Part shown: positions 34,535 through 42,768 of the stretch, piece by piece
Numbering within the stretch: position 1 is the first letter of the stretch
Layout of the letters: the number at the start of each line of letters is the position of its first letter
Source: Spirochaetales bacterium
Lineage (GTDB): Bacteria > Spirochaetota > Spirochaetia > DAHUYW01
Direction of reading: 5' to 3'
Length of the DNA stretch: 64,000 nt
Assembly: GCA_027306915.1 (NCBI GenBank)
Contig: DAHUYW010000012.1
Location: forward strand, 44,551-108,550
Position numbers and translations under genes: made by a program
The notes under the pieces: generated by a model
Databases searched by the model: none
Seen by the model: only the letters and a program-made list of their open reading frames with translations
What the model was told of the DNA's origin: nothing

Positions 34535-35836
34535 TCAGTTGGTCAGGCCGGCAATTGCCGCTCCGATAAGGGTGGCGTTCTCGATCTGGACGAACTCGTA
34601 GTGGCGCCGTTTCTCGCGTACGAGGTAGTCGCGGAGGTAATAGTCAATCCGCTCGCGCAGGGTCGGTAGCCCGTAGAAGGTGCTCCCCTCGGCGGTTATA
34701 CAGACCGGCCGCGTGGGATCTGCCCCACAGCCGGACCTCAGGATGACGGATGAAAGATTGATAGCGCTGAGCTTTGCAGCCCGCTCGACGAGCCGATCGA
34801 CCAACAGGTACGCGGTCAGCAGGTCATCCTCGCTCGCGGACTGAGCGAAGGTCCCACCGGCGGGGGCTGCGAGGAAGGCCCCCGCCTCCCTGGTCTCGAG
34901 GCGCGCAAGGCCGCGGAGCCAGTTTGCGAAGCCCTCCGAGAACAGAGCTGCCTGCGCCGCGGCAATGAGCAGCTCGCGCACAAGCTCCCCCAGGTAGCCG
35001 CCCGAAACCATCTTTTCGAAGGTGTATTCTCCCGGGTCGGTCGTTTGCGCGTCGAGGCGAAGATCCACCGTGCCCCTGCGGATCCCTGCAAACGATCCCG
35101 ACTCGACGTTGATGATCTGCTGGCGTTCGGGATCACCGCCTCCGATCTTGCCGATCCTCCGATTTACCTCGATGTAGCTGCAATTCGTCCCGGTACCGAG
35201 GATGAAGCCGACGTACCCGCCGTAGCCGCGGTCCGAGAGGGACTTCCCGGCGAGGAGGGTTGCCACCGTATCGTTGAGCAGCACGATGTGCTTGCGATCG
35301 TGGCCAGCCCCTGCGATGGCGGCGTTGAAACGCTCCCCGATGATTTGTCCCTCGACCTCTCTTGCCCTGACCTCCTTGCAGAATCGGAGGAGCCTTCCGT
35401 CGTGGCTCGGAAAGATCTCGCTCGGGTAGGAGAAGCAGAAGCCGATCCGGTCGCTGTCGTCGATGTTCTTCTCGACGTACTGCGCGATCCTCTCGAAGAA
35501 GGCGGTCGCTCCGATCGGCTCCCGCACACCCGGCATCTCGAAGCGGGCAACTCGCTCCAGGATCGGAACACCTGCGGCGCTGAAGCGCAAGGTCGCGACC
35601 CGAAAGTTGGTGCCTCCGGCGTCGATGACGACCACTGGACGATCGGCCGGCGCCGCGCCGTCGACCTCGACGTAGGTGGGAATCATTCGCAGGCTGCTCG
35701 GCTCGCCGGCCAGCCCTCGCTCCATCTCCAGGAGGAACTCGCGGGTGTTCGTCTCCATATCGAGCGCTTCGACATCCATCCCCAGACTCCGGAGAAAGTC
35801 GTCGACCGTACGCTCGGCCGCTTCGATTCTGTTCAT
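34535..35836 (-). CDS. Hexokinase of the eukaryotic type
   Basis: This 433-residue protein has the hexokinase family layout, not that of bacterial ROK or glucokinases: VIDAGGTNFRV (residues 71-80, phosphate-binding), FSYPSE, catalytic Asp189 in LLNDTVATLLAG, FILGTGTNCSY and the C-terminal ATP-binding SSVILRSGCGADP. It would phosphorylate glucose and other hexoses released by the glycosidases in this region. Bacterial copies are uncommon, though known in spirochaetes. Its ATG overlaps by four bases the stop of a deoC fragment, and a binding site for its own translation is not obvious, so it may be translated by coupling to that remnant. Confidence 0.9.
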   Translation of the reverse strand: MNRIEAAERTVDDFLRSLGMDVEALDMETNTREFLLEMERGLAGEPSSLRMIPTYVEVDGAAPADRPVVVIDAGGTNFRVATLRFSAAGVPILERVARFEMPGVREPIGATAFFERIAQYVEKNIDDSDRIGFCFSYPSEIFPSHDGRLLRFCKEVRAREVEGQIIGERFNAAIAGAGHDRKHIVLLNDTVATLLAGKSLSDRGYGGYVGFILGTGTNCSYIEVNRRIGKIGGGDPERQQIINVESGSFAGIRRGTVDLRLDAQTTDPGEYTFEKMVSGGYLGELVRELLIAAAQAALFSEGFANWLRGLARLETREAGAFLAAPAGGTFAQSASEDDLLTAYLLVDRLVERAAKLSAINLSSVILRSGCGADPTRPVCITAEGSTFYGLPTLRERIDYYLRDYLVREKRRHYEFVQIENATLIGAAIAGLTN

Positions 35837-36078
35837 CGCTCTAACGCTTCAGCCCAGGAGGAAGCGACGCGCTCACGAATCCGGGCTCCATCCCTTGCCT
35901 CCGTTGTTTCCCCGCTGATCCCGGGCGGCGCCTTCACATCGCTTCGCACGCAGCAGACCGCCGCGACCTCGTAGCGCCGTGCAATCTCGCATCCGTCCAG
36001 AATGTCGCTCTCCGTAAGCTCCGGCCGTAGGAGAGAGTGATCGATCATCTTCGCAATATCCGAACAAGTGTAGCTCAC
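35833..36078 (-). pseudogene. deoC: N-terminal remnant of deoxyribose-phosphate aldolase
   Basis: From a GTG at 36078 (AGAAGGGTCGACT before it) the frame gives IAKMIDHSLLRPELTESDI and CEIARRYEVAAVC, the N-terminal strand-helix of DeoC. After about 50 residues the similarity stops, and the sequence ends at codon 81 against about 220 for the family. The catalytic lysine region is absent, and I found no continuation in the other frames. The remnant reads into the hexokinase start with an ATGA overlap. The truncated peptide may be kept only as a translational lead for the kinase. Confidence 0.65.
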
Positions 36079-36414
36079 AGTCGACCCTTCTTGTCGGGTT
36101 CTGGGGTACCCGCTTGCAGCCATTGTCCTTCGTAACCCCAATCGGGGTCAAGTCAAGAACGGTCCCTGGCACGGACCGGCCGAGAGGGGCACCATGAATG
36201 CGATTCGAGCGACCTTCTGGGAAATAGCGCTCAAGACGGCCATCGCTCACCTGCCTGATGAGGGGCGCCTTTCTCATCGCGATGCTCTGCCCGTGCGAGG
36301 GCTCGTTGTGCGCAGTCAGGCGTAGCGGGCGTGGGCGAACTGGCATCGTGCAACGGAATGTGGTAAAGTAACGATTGTACCAAACTGTGGTTTCCTATGC
36401 GGGGTGGGTGACAT
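36079..36414. other. 336-base gap between the deoC remnant and a lipoprotein gene
   Basis: The minus strand has TTGACTTGACC near 36156-36146 followed by a CCCCGATTGGGG palindrome (36136-36147) and TACGAA-like -10 candidates, a plausible promoter for deoC'-hexokinase. On the plus strand a 43-codon frame (36194-36325) follows AGAGGGGCACC, but I see no conservation evidence for it. No RNA gene or repeat is visible. Confidence 0.35.
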
Positions 36415-37086
36415 ATGCACAGAACACGAAGGCAGTTCTGGAAGCTCTTGATAGGCGGCTGTGTTGCCGCGGCCGGCACCGTCGTGCTCCTCGTTTCCTG
36501 TGCAACGACCTATCAACCCCTTGGCAACGGAGGAGGCTATAGCGACTATCGGCTGTCGCCGACTCAGTATTACGTTTACTTCGTCGCCAACGCCAACACT
36601 TCGCAGGACACAGCCTATAAGTTCTTCCTTACGCGGGCCGCCCAAATAGCCATCGAGAAGGGCTACAGCGGGTTCTACGTGTTCAAGCTTCAAAACTCCT
36701 CGGTGACTCGCACCTACGTGACTCCCGGATCGACCAGGACCTACCTGTATCGGGACGTGGTGCCCGAGTACTACGGGATCGGGGGAGTCGGTTTCTTGAA
36801 CACCCGCGTCTACGAGCATGCGGTCACCGTCTACAATCCGCCCCAGTACTATCGGATTTCCGAACCCGGCTTCCGCGGTCAGATACTCCTGGCCAACGAG
36901 CAGATCAAGGGACAGCCGCCGCCCTTCAATGCCAAGATGATCTACGATGAGGGAATGGCGCTCAAGCACCAGATCGATGCTGGCAATCAACGGACCGCGC
37001 TCGCCGCCGGCATCGGGACCGTCATCGTGATCGGAGTGGCCGCGGCTGCGGCCGCCCTCACGCCGGGCGTCGTCTACGTTCCCTGA
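36415..37086 (+). CDS. CC0125/CC1285-like envelope lipoprotein
   Basis: This 223-residue protein has a hydrophobic signal with a lipobox (LLVSC, Cys near residue 29). A central region, YSDYRLSPTQYYVYFVANA then RAAQIAIEKGYSGFYVF, resembles the CC0125/CC1285 lipoprotein family, in which a GYSD start and an RAA-helix are typical. A Tyr-rich central segment follows, and a hydrophobic Ala/Val stretch (IGTVIVIGVAAAAAALTPG) sits near the C-terminus and may insert in a membrane. No enzyme function is known for the family. GGGGTGGGTGAC precedes the ATG. It converges on lspA. Confidence 0.7.
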   Translation: MHRTRRQFWKLLIGGCVAAAGTVVLLVSCATTYQPLGNGGGYSDYRLSPTQYYVYFVANANTSQDTAYKFFLTRAAQIAIEKGYSGFYVFKLQNSSVTRTYVTPGSTRTYLYRDVVPEYYGIGGVGFLNTRVYEHAVTVYNPPQYYRISEPGFRGQILLANEQIKGQPPPFNAKMIYDEGMALKHQIDAGNQRTALAAGIGTVIVIGVAAAAAALTPGVVYVP

Positions 37087-37103
37087 CGCCGGCGGCCGCC
37101 CCC

Positions 37104-37601
37104 TCAGTTCCGCTGACGATGGGGGCCGAGCTGCAAAGCCACCAACAGGATCACCCCCGCAAGAATCGCAACATCTGCGAGGTTGAAGATCCCGGTGCGT
37201 ACGGATCCTATGCCGACATTCAGAAAGTCGACGACGCGGCCGCCGCGAAGAATCCGGTCGATCACATTGCTGACTCCCCCGCCGGCAACCAGGGCAAGGG
37301 CGATGATCGTGGAGAGACGCATCTGCGGCGAGCGCAGGACCAGCCCAATCAGGACGGCGAGGACCGCGAGGCTGATAAAGATGAAGAGGGCCTGTCGCAC
37401 GGCCACGGGCCACCGCGCGCCGAGGCTCAAGAAGGCGCCGCTGTTCTCGGTGTAGACCAGGACGAGGTAGCTCCCGATTATCGACCGCACGCCGGCTCCG
37501 GGAAGGTAGCGGCGGGCATCGAGCTTCGTGATCTGATCACACCCTATCGTCACCGCAAGCACGAGAAGAACAATCGACGCACGCGCAACCGCTCGACGCA
37601 T
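37104..37601 (-). CDS. lspA: Lipoprotein signal peptidase (signal peptidase II)
   Basis: This 165-residue inner-membrane aspartyl protease cleaves the signal peptides of lipidated prolipoproteins. Four hydrophobic segments and the conserved motifs are visible: DQITK near the N-terminus, YTENSGAFLSLG, GGGVSNVIDRI with the first catalytic Asp, and VDFLNV...FNLADVAI with the second. The ATG at 37601 follows AGGGGTTTC; the longer frame upstream is spurious. Substrates in this window would include the lipoproteins at 22790, 36415, 41240 and the LivJ-like protein. Confidence 0.93.
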   Translation of the reverse strand: MRRAVARASIVLLVLAVTIGCDQITKLDARRYLPGAGVRSIIGSYLVLVYTENSGAFLSLGARWPVAVRQALFIFISLAVLAVLIGLVLRSPQMRLSTIIALALVAGGGVSNVIDRILRGGRVVDFLNVGIGSVRTGIFNLADVAILAGVILLVALQLGPHRQRN

Positions 37602-37660
37602 GAAACCCCTGCCTCGGCAAGAGCATAGAGAAATACTTGACGACGGTCCAGCGCGACGCG

Positions 37661-38335
37661 CTAGGTTTTTACCGATCTCTTCGGCGCGAACTTGCGAGGG
37701 GCGTCCGGCATAGTGCCGAACACGTAGTCCCAAACCGGGGAGGTGACTCCGAAGCGCATATTCGGGCACGAGCCGTGATGCTGCATGTGCTGGTAGCGGC
37801 AGTTCGCCAGGTATCCCCCGTTCAGCTTGGCATGATGGAGGGCATAGTGAGTCATGTCGTAGATCACGTAGCCGATGAGGATCCCCGCGTAGGATGGGTA
37901 GAGCCACAAAGGCGCTCCGAGAATCACATCGATCACCAGATAGAACAAGCCGTAGAAAATCACGCCGAGGGGAATGCTCATAGCGGGCGGCATGACGAGT
38001 CGAGTGCGGCAGAGGGGTTGGGCGTGATGAACCCCGTGAACCACGAAGAACACCCGCTTGAGCCGTTCGGTCTTGGGATGAAAATGGAAAATGAAGCGGT
38101 GCATCACGTACTCGGTAAAGGTCCACACGAACCAGCCGATGAGGAGCCCGCCAACCACGTGGTAGGGAAACCGGGCACGCGGGATCTGGACGACGGTGAG
38201 CGCCAGAAAGACGAGGATGACCGGGATCCAGATCGCCAGCACCGTGGCTGGGCTCATGTGGGAGAAGAACTCAAGAATATCAGATTTGAACAACCGAATT
38301 GGCTCGCTCGGACCTCGGGCAACACTCCTTTCCAT
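37661..38335 (-). CDS. Fatty-acid-hydroxylase-superfamily membrane protein
   Basis: This 224-residue integral membrane protein has four hydrophobic segments and the di-iron histidine clusters of the fatty acid hydroxylase/sterol desaturase superfamily: EYVMHRFIFHFHP, VHGVHHAQP, MTHYALHHAKL and HMQHHGS. Spacing and size resemble the catalytic half of Scs7/FA2H-type fatty acid 2-hydroxylases without the cytochrome b5 domain. The reaction needs oxygen, so in a fermentative organism it may be used under microaerobic conditions or have another role; this is inference. It is a single-gene unit upstream of lspA with a 59-base gap. Confidence 0.8.
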   Translation of the reverse strand: MERSVARGPSEPIRLFKSDILEFFSHMSPATVLAIWIPVILVFLALTVVQIPRARFPYHVVGGLLIGWFVWTFTEYVMHRFIFHFHPKTERLKRVFFVVHGVHHAQPLCRTRLVMPPAMSIPLGVIFYGLFYLVIDVILGAPLWLYPSYAGILIGYVIYDMTHYALHHAKLNGGYLANCRYQHMQHHGSCPNMRFGVTSPVWDYVFGTMPDAPRKFAPKRSVKT

Positions 38336-38454
38336 GGTTTAAGGATATGAGCGTGCTCCCCTCCTGTCAAGATCTCTGAGAAATTCTGTAAGATTCGATC
38401 CCTGCAAACGCGGCGAGATCGAACGAGGAAGGACCTCCACGGCAGGCAGTCGCC

Positions 38455-38484
38455 TTGACGTCGAGGGGGGTCTCTGGCTATGCT
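38455..38484 (+). promoter_or_regulatory. Promoter of the class II aldolase gene
   Basis: TTGACG (38455-38460), 18-base spacer, TATGCT (38479-38484). The predicted transcript starts near 38491 and gives a 36-base leader that contains GCGGC-CAA-GCCGC, a short hairpin, and no purine-rich ribosome site before the ATG at 38527. Confidence 0.5.
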
Positions 38485-38526
38485 TTGGGTCAAAGCGTGC
38501 GGCCAAGCCGCCCGCCCCCCAACAAC

Positions 38527-39447
38527 ATGAGCACAGATAAGAATTTGAAGGAGCTCCCGAGCGGCGCGATCGTCGAGCGAGCCCGGCAGGCCAAGCTGGT
38601 CATCCCCGCTTTCAACATCCCCTATCTGCCTATGATGAAGCCTGTGATCGAGGCCCTCCGCGATGCCTCCTGCTTCGGATTCGTCGCCGTAGCCCGACTC
38701 GAATGGACCAAGTTCGAGGCAGGAGGGGTCGAGGCCATCCGGGAAGAGTACGAGCGCTGGAAAGACCTCCGCTATGTGAGGCTTCATCTCGATCACGTTC
38801 CGGTGATCGACGAGGACAACCTTCGGGTCGACTACCTTCCGATCATCGAGCGCGCGATTGCCCTCGGGTACGACTCCGTCATGGTCGACGGCTCCCGCTT
38901 GCCCCTTGCGGAAAACCTGGCGGCAACCCGCCGGGTGGTGGAGGCAGCCGCAGGGCTTCCCGTCGAGGCCGAGCTCGGGGCGGTCCTCGGCCACGAGGAG
39001 GGCCCTCCCCTTTCGTACGAGGAGATTTTTGCAAGCAAGCGAGGGTTCACCGAGGTCGAAGAGGCGCGGCAGTTCGCGCAGGAGTCCGGCTGCAGCTGGC
39101 TGTCGGTGGCCATCGGCAGCATCCACGGCGCGGTCTCGCGGGCTCTTCGGGACGCGAAGAAGGCGACTGCGCGACTCGACCTTTCCCATCTCGCCAGGCT
39201 TTCCGAGTCGACCGGGCTACCTCTCGTGCTCCACGGCGGCTCCGGCATCGAGCCCGCCTCGGTTCGCGAGGCGGTTAAGCTCGGCATCGCCAAGATCAAC
39301 ATCGGCACCGAAATCCGCCAGGCCTACGAGCAGGCCCGCCGCTCGGGCGCCGACTTCGAGGCGGCGCGGCGCAAGACCTATGAGCGAACCCGCTGGGTGA
39401 TCCGCGATTTCCTCGGAATCGAAGGCTCCCTCGCCAAGCTTACCTGA
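38527..39447 (+). CDS. Class II fructose-bisphosphate aldolase family protein
   Basis: This 306-residue zinc aldolase-family protein has IPAFNIPYLPMM at the N-terminus, HLDHV with zinc ligand and neighbouring Asp, SVMVDGSRLPLAEN, GSIHG and LHGGSGI with further zinc His residues, and KINIGTEIR binding the second phosphate. It resembles GatY/KbaY/IolJ-type ketose-bisphosphate aldolases as much as Fba, so the substrate may be fructose-, tagatose- or another ketose bisphosphate. I chose the ATG at 38527; upstream frame positions lie in the promoter. The usual ribosome site is missing and a leader hairpin may tune translation. The gene is monocistronic. Confidence 0.85.
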   Translation: MSTDKNLKELPSGAIVERARQAKLVIPAFNIPYLPMMKPVIEALRDASCFGFVAVARLEWTKFEAGGVEAIREEYERWKDLRYVRLHLDHVPVIDEDNLRVDYLPIIERAIALGYDSVMVDGSRLPLAENLAATRRVVEAAAGLPVEAELGAVLGHEEGPPLSYEEIFASKRGFTEVEEARQFAQESGCSWLSVAIGSIHGAVSRALRDAKKATARLDLSHLARLSESTGLPLVLHGGSGIEPASVREAVKLGIAKINIGTEIRQAYEQARRSGADFEAARRKTYERTRWVIRDFLGIEGSLAKLT

Positions 39448-39602
39448 GCCACACTTCCGGCGCTTCGTCGGAGACCCGGCCCGTGAAACGAGAGTGGCTG
39501 TCCGTGGGTCGGCAGGAGAGGGCGGCTCCGGTTCCCGCGGCTGGTGCTGACGCGCCGCCCAAGGCGCCGCATCTCGATATACCGTACGACACCATTCCGC
39601 CC

Positions 39603-41234
39603 TCAGGGAGCGCTCTCGAAGACCGGGAGCCGGGTGAGCTCGTCCGGCCCCTCCTCCGGAAAGGGAGCAGGCCGGCCCGAACGTTGGGCGTCGATGCCGT
39701 CGCCGGGAGAGCCGAGCGCTCCCACGACCGAAGCGGGAATCCCCTCCTGCGCGAGCGCTTCCACGAGCCCTGCGCTTCCTTGGGCGCCGCAGCACACGAG
39801 GAGGCTCCCCGATCCGATCAAGCCGAGGGGATCCAGGCCGAGGGCGGCGCACAGGCGCTCGGATTGCGGGAGCACGGGGATCGCGTCGAGGTCGACTCGC
39901 AGGCGATGGCCGCACACCGTCGACAGCTCTCGCAAAGCTGTCGCCACGCCGCCTTCGGTTACGTCATGCATGAGGCGCACCTCAGGGTTGGCTGCGGCGA
40001 TCCGCGCCTCCGCGACGATGCTCAAGGAGCCTCCGAGACTCGCACAGGCCCCGATCTCCTCGGCGGACAGACCCGAGGCTCGCAGCCTCTCGCCGTGCCG
40101 CGCTGCGAGTATCGCGCTCCCTTCGATCGCGGCCCATTTCGTCATGATGACGGCGTCGCCGGCCCGAGCCCCCCTTCTTCGTTCGAGCATTTCCCTTTCC
40201 AACGTGCCGATGAGGGTCCCCGAGAGAATGGGCTGCGCCGCAGCGGGGGTGATCTCGGTGTGGCCGCCGGCGAGCGCGACACCCAATCGCTCGCACGCCG
40301 CGGTAAGCTCGTCGAAAAGCTCCTCCACCAACCCGCGCGTCGAGCCGGGCGGAAGCAGCGCGGTAACGAGAAGCCAGCGGGGGACCCCGCCCGCGGCGGC
40401 GATATCGTTTGCGTTCACAACGAGCAGGGAATCGGCAGGATGGTCCACCGGAAAGGTGATGGGGTCGCTCTTCATCGCGACGAGCCCCTCGGCGCCGACG
40501 ACCGCGACATCGACGCCCACCCCTGGGGAAAGAAGGAGCGAGGGATCCTTTCCCAATCGCTCGCCCGTTTTCTTGAGGAGGCGGCCCAAGAGATCGTTGG
40601 GAAGCTTCCCGATGGGCAGGGGACGGAGGCGGTCGACGAGATCGATGAGTTCGGGCAGCGAGCGAATCTGGTAGTCTGCGGTGGGCCGCACGAAGTCCCG
40701 TTCCGGCGCGCTGTCGAAGAAGACGGTTGGGGCGCCCGCCGCCTGCCCGGCCTCGACGTCGTAAAGGTAGTCGCCGACGACCATCACCTCCGAGGGAGAG
40801 AGGTCGAAGCGGGCGCAGGCTGCGAGGACGCCCTCGGGGCTCGGCTTCACCGCCGGATCGTCATCGCGCGTGATGATTAGGTCGAAGTCCGCTGCCGAGA
40901 AGCCGGACATGCATGCCAGGGAGCGCTCGATGCTCGCCCGGCTGTTGCGGGTGAGAATTCCGATCTTGATCGCGGTGCGGCGGAGATACGCGAGAAGCTC
41001 GGCCGCCCCGGGCTGCTCGCCGGCGCGGTCGGCGGCGGAAAGCTCGATTGCTTCGATCGCCGACTCGGCCTCACGTCGTCGGGAAGGATCGGCGATCGAC
41101 TCGACGTAAGCGAGGATCGAGCGGCCTGGCGGACAGCCGACCGCCGAGCGCATCGCCTCGAAGTCAATGGCGCCTGGGATGGTGAGGGTGCCGTCGAAGT
41201 CGAACAGGACCGCACGAATCGCCGGAGGCTTCAT
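39603..41234 (-). CDS. HAD phosphatase fused to an AIR-synthase/HypE-like domain
   Basis: This 543-residue protein has two unrelated enzyme folds. Residues 1 to about 205 are a HAD hydrolase: FDFDGTLT (nucleophile Asp12, Asp14), ILTRNSR, KPSPEGV and VVGDYLYDVEAG. Residues 210-543 are a PurM/ThiL/HypE-like ATP-binding fold with VNANDIAAAGGVPRWLL, LAGGHTEITPAAAQPILSGT and MHDVTEGGV, closest to AIR-synthase-related proteins like HypE. No hydrogenase genes are nearby. A kinase or dehydratase step followed by phosphate removal on the same metabolite is possible, but the substrate is unknown. The frame is continuous, with no sign of an assembly join. Confidence 0.85.
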   Translation of the reverse strand: MKPPAIRAVLFDFDGTLTIPGAIDFEAMRSAVGCPPGRSILAYVESIADPSRRREAESAIEAIELSAADRAGEQPGAAELLAYLRRTAIKIGILTRNSRASIERSLACMSGFSAADFDLIITRDDDPAVKPSPEGVLAACARFDLSPSEVMVVGDYLYDVEAGQAAGAPTVFFDSAPERDFVRPTADYQIRSLPELIDLVDRLRPLPIGKLPNDLLGRLLKKTGERLGKDPSLLLSPGVGVDVAVVGAEGLVAMKSDPITFPVDHPADSLLVVNANDIAAAGGVPRWLLVTALLPPGSTRGLVEELFDELTAACERLGVALAGGHTEITPAAAQPILSGTLIGTLEREMLERRRGARAGDAVIMTKWAAIEGSAILAARHGERLRASGLSAEEIGACASLGGSLSIVAEARIAAANPEVRLMHDVTEGGVATALRELSTVCGHRLRVDLDAIPVLPQSERLCAALGLDPLGLIGSGSLLVCCGAQGSAGLVEALAQEGIPASVVGALGSPGDGIDAQRSGRPAPFPEEGPDELTRLPVFESAP

Positions 41235-41239
41235 CGTCC

Positions 41240-41830
41240 CTACTCGAAGAGATCTGCGATGTTGTAGGATTCGCCGTTGGCGACGAGCGTCCCGGAAAAG
41301 TCGAATATCGTCACCTGGCTGACCGTCGATTGGGAAGGGCCGCCGATGGCATTCAGGGTGCAGTCAAGCGTCGATATGGCGCCGCCGGAGAGGCTGAGGT
41401 TGCCATCGAGATCAACCGGCGATGTGTTAGTCGCGCTTCCCGATGTGGGAACTACGGTGAAGCTCAGCGTGCCGCTGGTCGAATAGACCTGGCTGGAATC
41501 GGTGTAGCCTGCGAAGGTGACCGAGCCGCCAGTAGGCGAGGTGATGCCGGCGCTGTTCGTGACCATTGTGATCGAGAACACGGCCGTCCCGTCGGAGGTG
41601 GTGTACACGTAGGTTCCCGCTATTCCGGAATTGGGGCTGGTCCCGGGATTGTTGGCTGACGGATTCCCGTTGAGAGCCGCAGTGATCCCGTTCGTAACGG
41701 TCGTGTAGGCTCGAAGAACATCGAACCTCGACAATCCGAAAAGCGAGCAGCCCCCAAGCGCGATGCTGACGGCAAGTGTCGCTGCCGCAAGAGCGACTCG
41801 CCGAAGCGCGCCGCCATACCGATCCCTCAT
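41240..41830 (-). CDS. Predicted lipoprotein, Ser/Thr/Gly-rich
   Basis: This 196-residue protein starts at the ATG at 41830 (GGGGGACAGGACG before it) with a lipoprotein signal ending in the lipobox ALGGC. The mature part is beta-rich and rich in Thr, Ser and Gly (YVYTTSDGTAVFSITMVTNS, SLSGGAISTLDCTLNAIGG), like a small lipocalin-like or beta-sandwich surface protein. I do not recognise the family. It lies between the HAD fusion gene, six bases downstream, and another envelope protein 25 bases upstream, so the three could be co-transcribed. Confidence 0.7.
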   Translation of the reverse strand: MRDRYGGALRRVALAAATLAVSIALGGCSLFGLSRFDVLRAYTTVTNGITAALNGNPSANNPGTSPNSGIAGTYVYTTSDGTAVFSITMVTNSAGITSPTGGSVTFAGYTDSSQVYSTSGTLSFTVVPTSGSATNTSPVDLDGNLSLSGGAISTLDCTLNAIGGPSQSTVSQVTIFDFSGTLVANGESYNIADLFE

Positions 41831-41855
41831 CGTCCTGTCCCCCTGCATTGCCGAC

Positions 41856-42683
41856 CTAGGAGTTTGCTACATTCCATTCGACCGCTCGGTAGATCTTGAT
41901 CCGCCCGTCGTAGCGCCGCTCGATCGCAGAAATCTCGGAGCGGTCGTCGATCGCCTGGAGCTCGCTCGCCGCCCGGTCAAGCTCACTGTCTCCGATCTTT
42001 CGCGGATCGGGCACCAGCACCAGGGCCTCCACGACTGCGAACGGGGCCGGCAGCGAGGACAGGCGATCCGAGCGCACGAGGGCCCGATAGCGGAAAACGG
42101 AACCGGGGGAGGAGTCCCACCGCCAGCCCGCCATGCCATCAAAGAGCGGCGCCCCCCGATCGGGAAGGGCTCCCGTCGGCGCGGTCGCCACCGTTCCGTT
42201 CTCCACCTGAATGAAGACGCGGAGGATGATCCGCAGGTCAACGCAGGGGAACTCTCGAATGAGCCTGCCGGCATCGCCTATGGGGGCGAGCCGGACGAGC
42301 AGCCCCCGGGCGTCGCGCTCGGCGGCGATTGAAAAGCCACGGAGCCCGGGAATCTCATAACCGACCAGAGAGAGCGGGGCGGCGCTCGTAACCCTGCCGA
42401 GCTTGACCGCTACGCGCTCCGAGGCGGGGAGGTAGCCGGGTGCTTTTGCGAGGAGGAGGTGCCTTCCCGGGAGCATCGGGGTGAGTCTCAAGCTGCGCGC
42501 GGCAAAGCTCTTGACCTCCCAGCGCTCAAGGCGGACGGTCGAGTTCCACACGGGGGCCCCCGACAGCGCGTCGCGCACGGTTATGACGATACCTGTCCGC
42601 GCGGTCTGCAGCGAGAAGAACCATGCTCCAAGGGCCAGCGCGCCGAGCGCCGTCATTCCCGCGAGCAACCCCCACCCCTTCAT
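41856..42683 (-). CDS. Membrane-anchored hypothetical protein with a carboxypeptidase-regulatory-like domain
   Basis: This 275-residue protein has one N-terminal hydrophobic anchor (GLLAGMTALGALALGAWFF) and then a beta-rich domain, GIVITVRDALSGAPVWNSTV to GYLPASERVAV, that looks like a carboxypeptidase-regulatory/PEGA-type beta-sandwich. The rest contains VRLAPIGDAGRLIREFPCVD and RYRALVRSDRL, without a family I recognise. It is probably an envelope protein facing the periplasm. The start is either the ATG at 42683 or a GTG three bases earlier; no clear ribosome site is present. Confidence 0.6.
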   Translation of the reverse strand: MKGWGLLAGMTALGALALGAWFFSLQTARTGIVITVRDALSGAPVWNSTVRLERWEVKSFAARSLRLTPMLPGRHLLLAKAPGYLPASERVAVKLGRVTSAAPLSLVGYEIPGLRGFSIAAERDARGLLVRLAPIGDAGRLIREFPCVDLRIILRVFIQVENGTVATAPTGALPDRGAPLFDGMAGWRWDSSPGSVFRYRALVRSDRLSSLPAPFAVVEALVLVPDPRKIGDSELDRAASELQAIDDRSEISAIERRYDGRIKIYRAVEWNVANS

Positions 42684-42734
42684 CACATCGAATTGTACAC
42701 GGTAGGACCCGATCCCTCAACGGTCGGTTCTGAA

Positions 42735-42763
42735 TTGACAGCCGCAAGTTCCCTGTTCATAGT
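42735..42763 (+). promoter_or_regulatory. Promoter of the SRAP gene, leaderless arrangement
   Basis: TTGACA (42735-42740), 17-base spacer, CATAGT (42758-42763). The GTG start codon begins at 42769, only five bases after the -10, where transcription should initiate. The mRNA would have no 5' leader. Confidence 0.5.
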
Positions 42764-42768
42764 GTGGC

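Noticed and set aside
36194..36325. A 43-codon plus-strand frame with AGAGGGG before its ATG
   Set aside because: The ribosome site is good but there is no promoter, recognisable family or conservation evidence; noted only within the gap entry.
39483..40880. A 465-codon plus-strand frame opposite the HAD fusion gene
   Set aside because: It has no domain, and the opposite strand encodes two complete enzyme folds.
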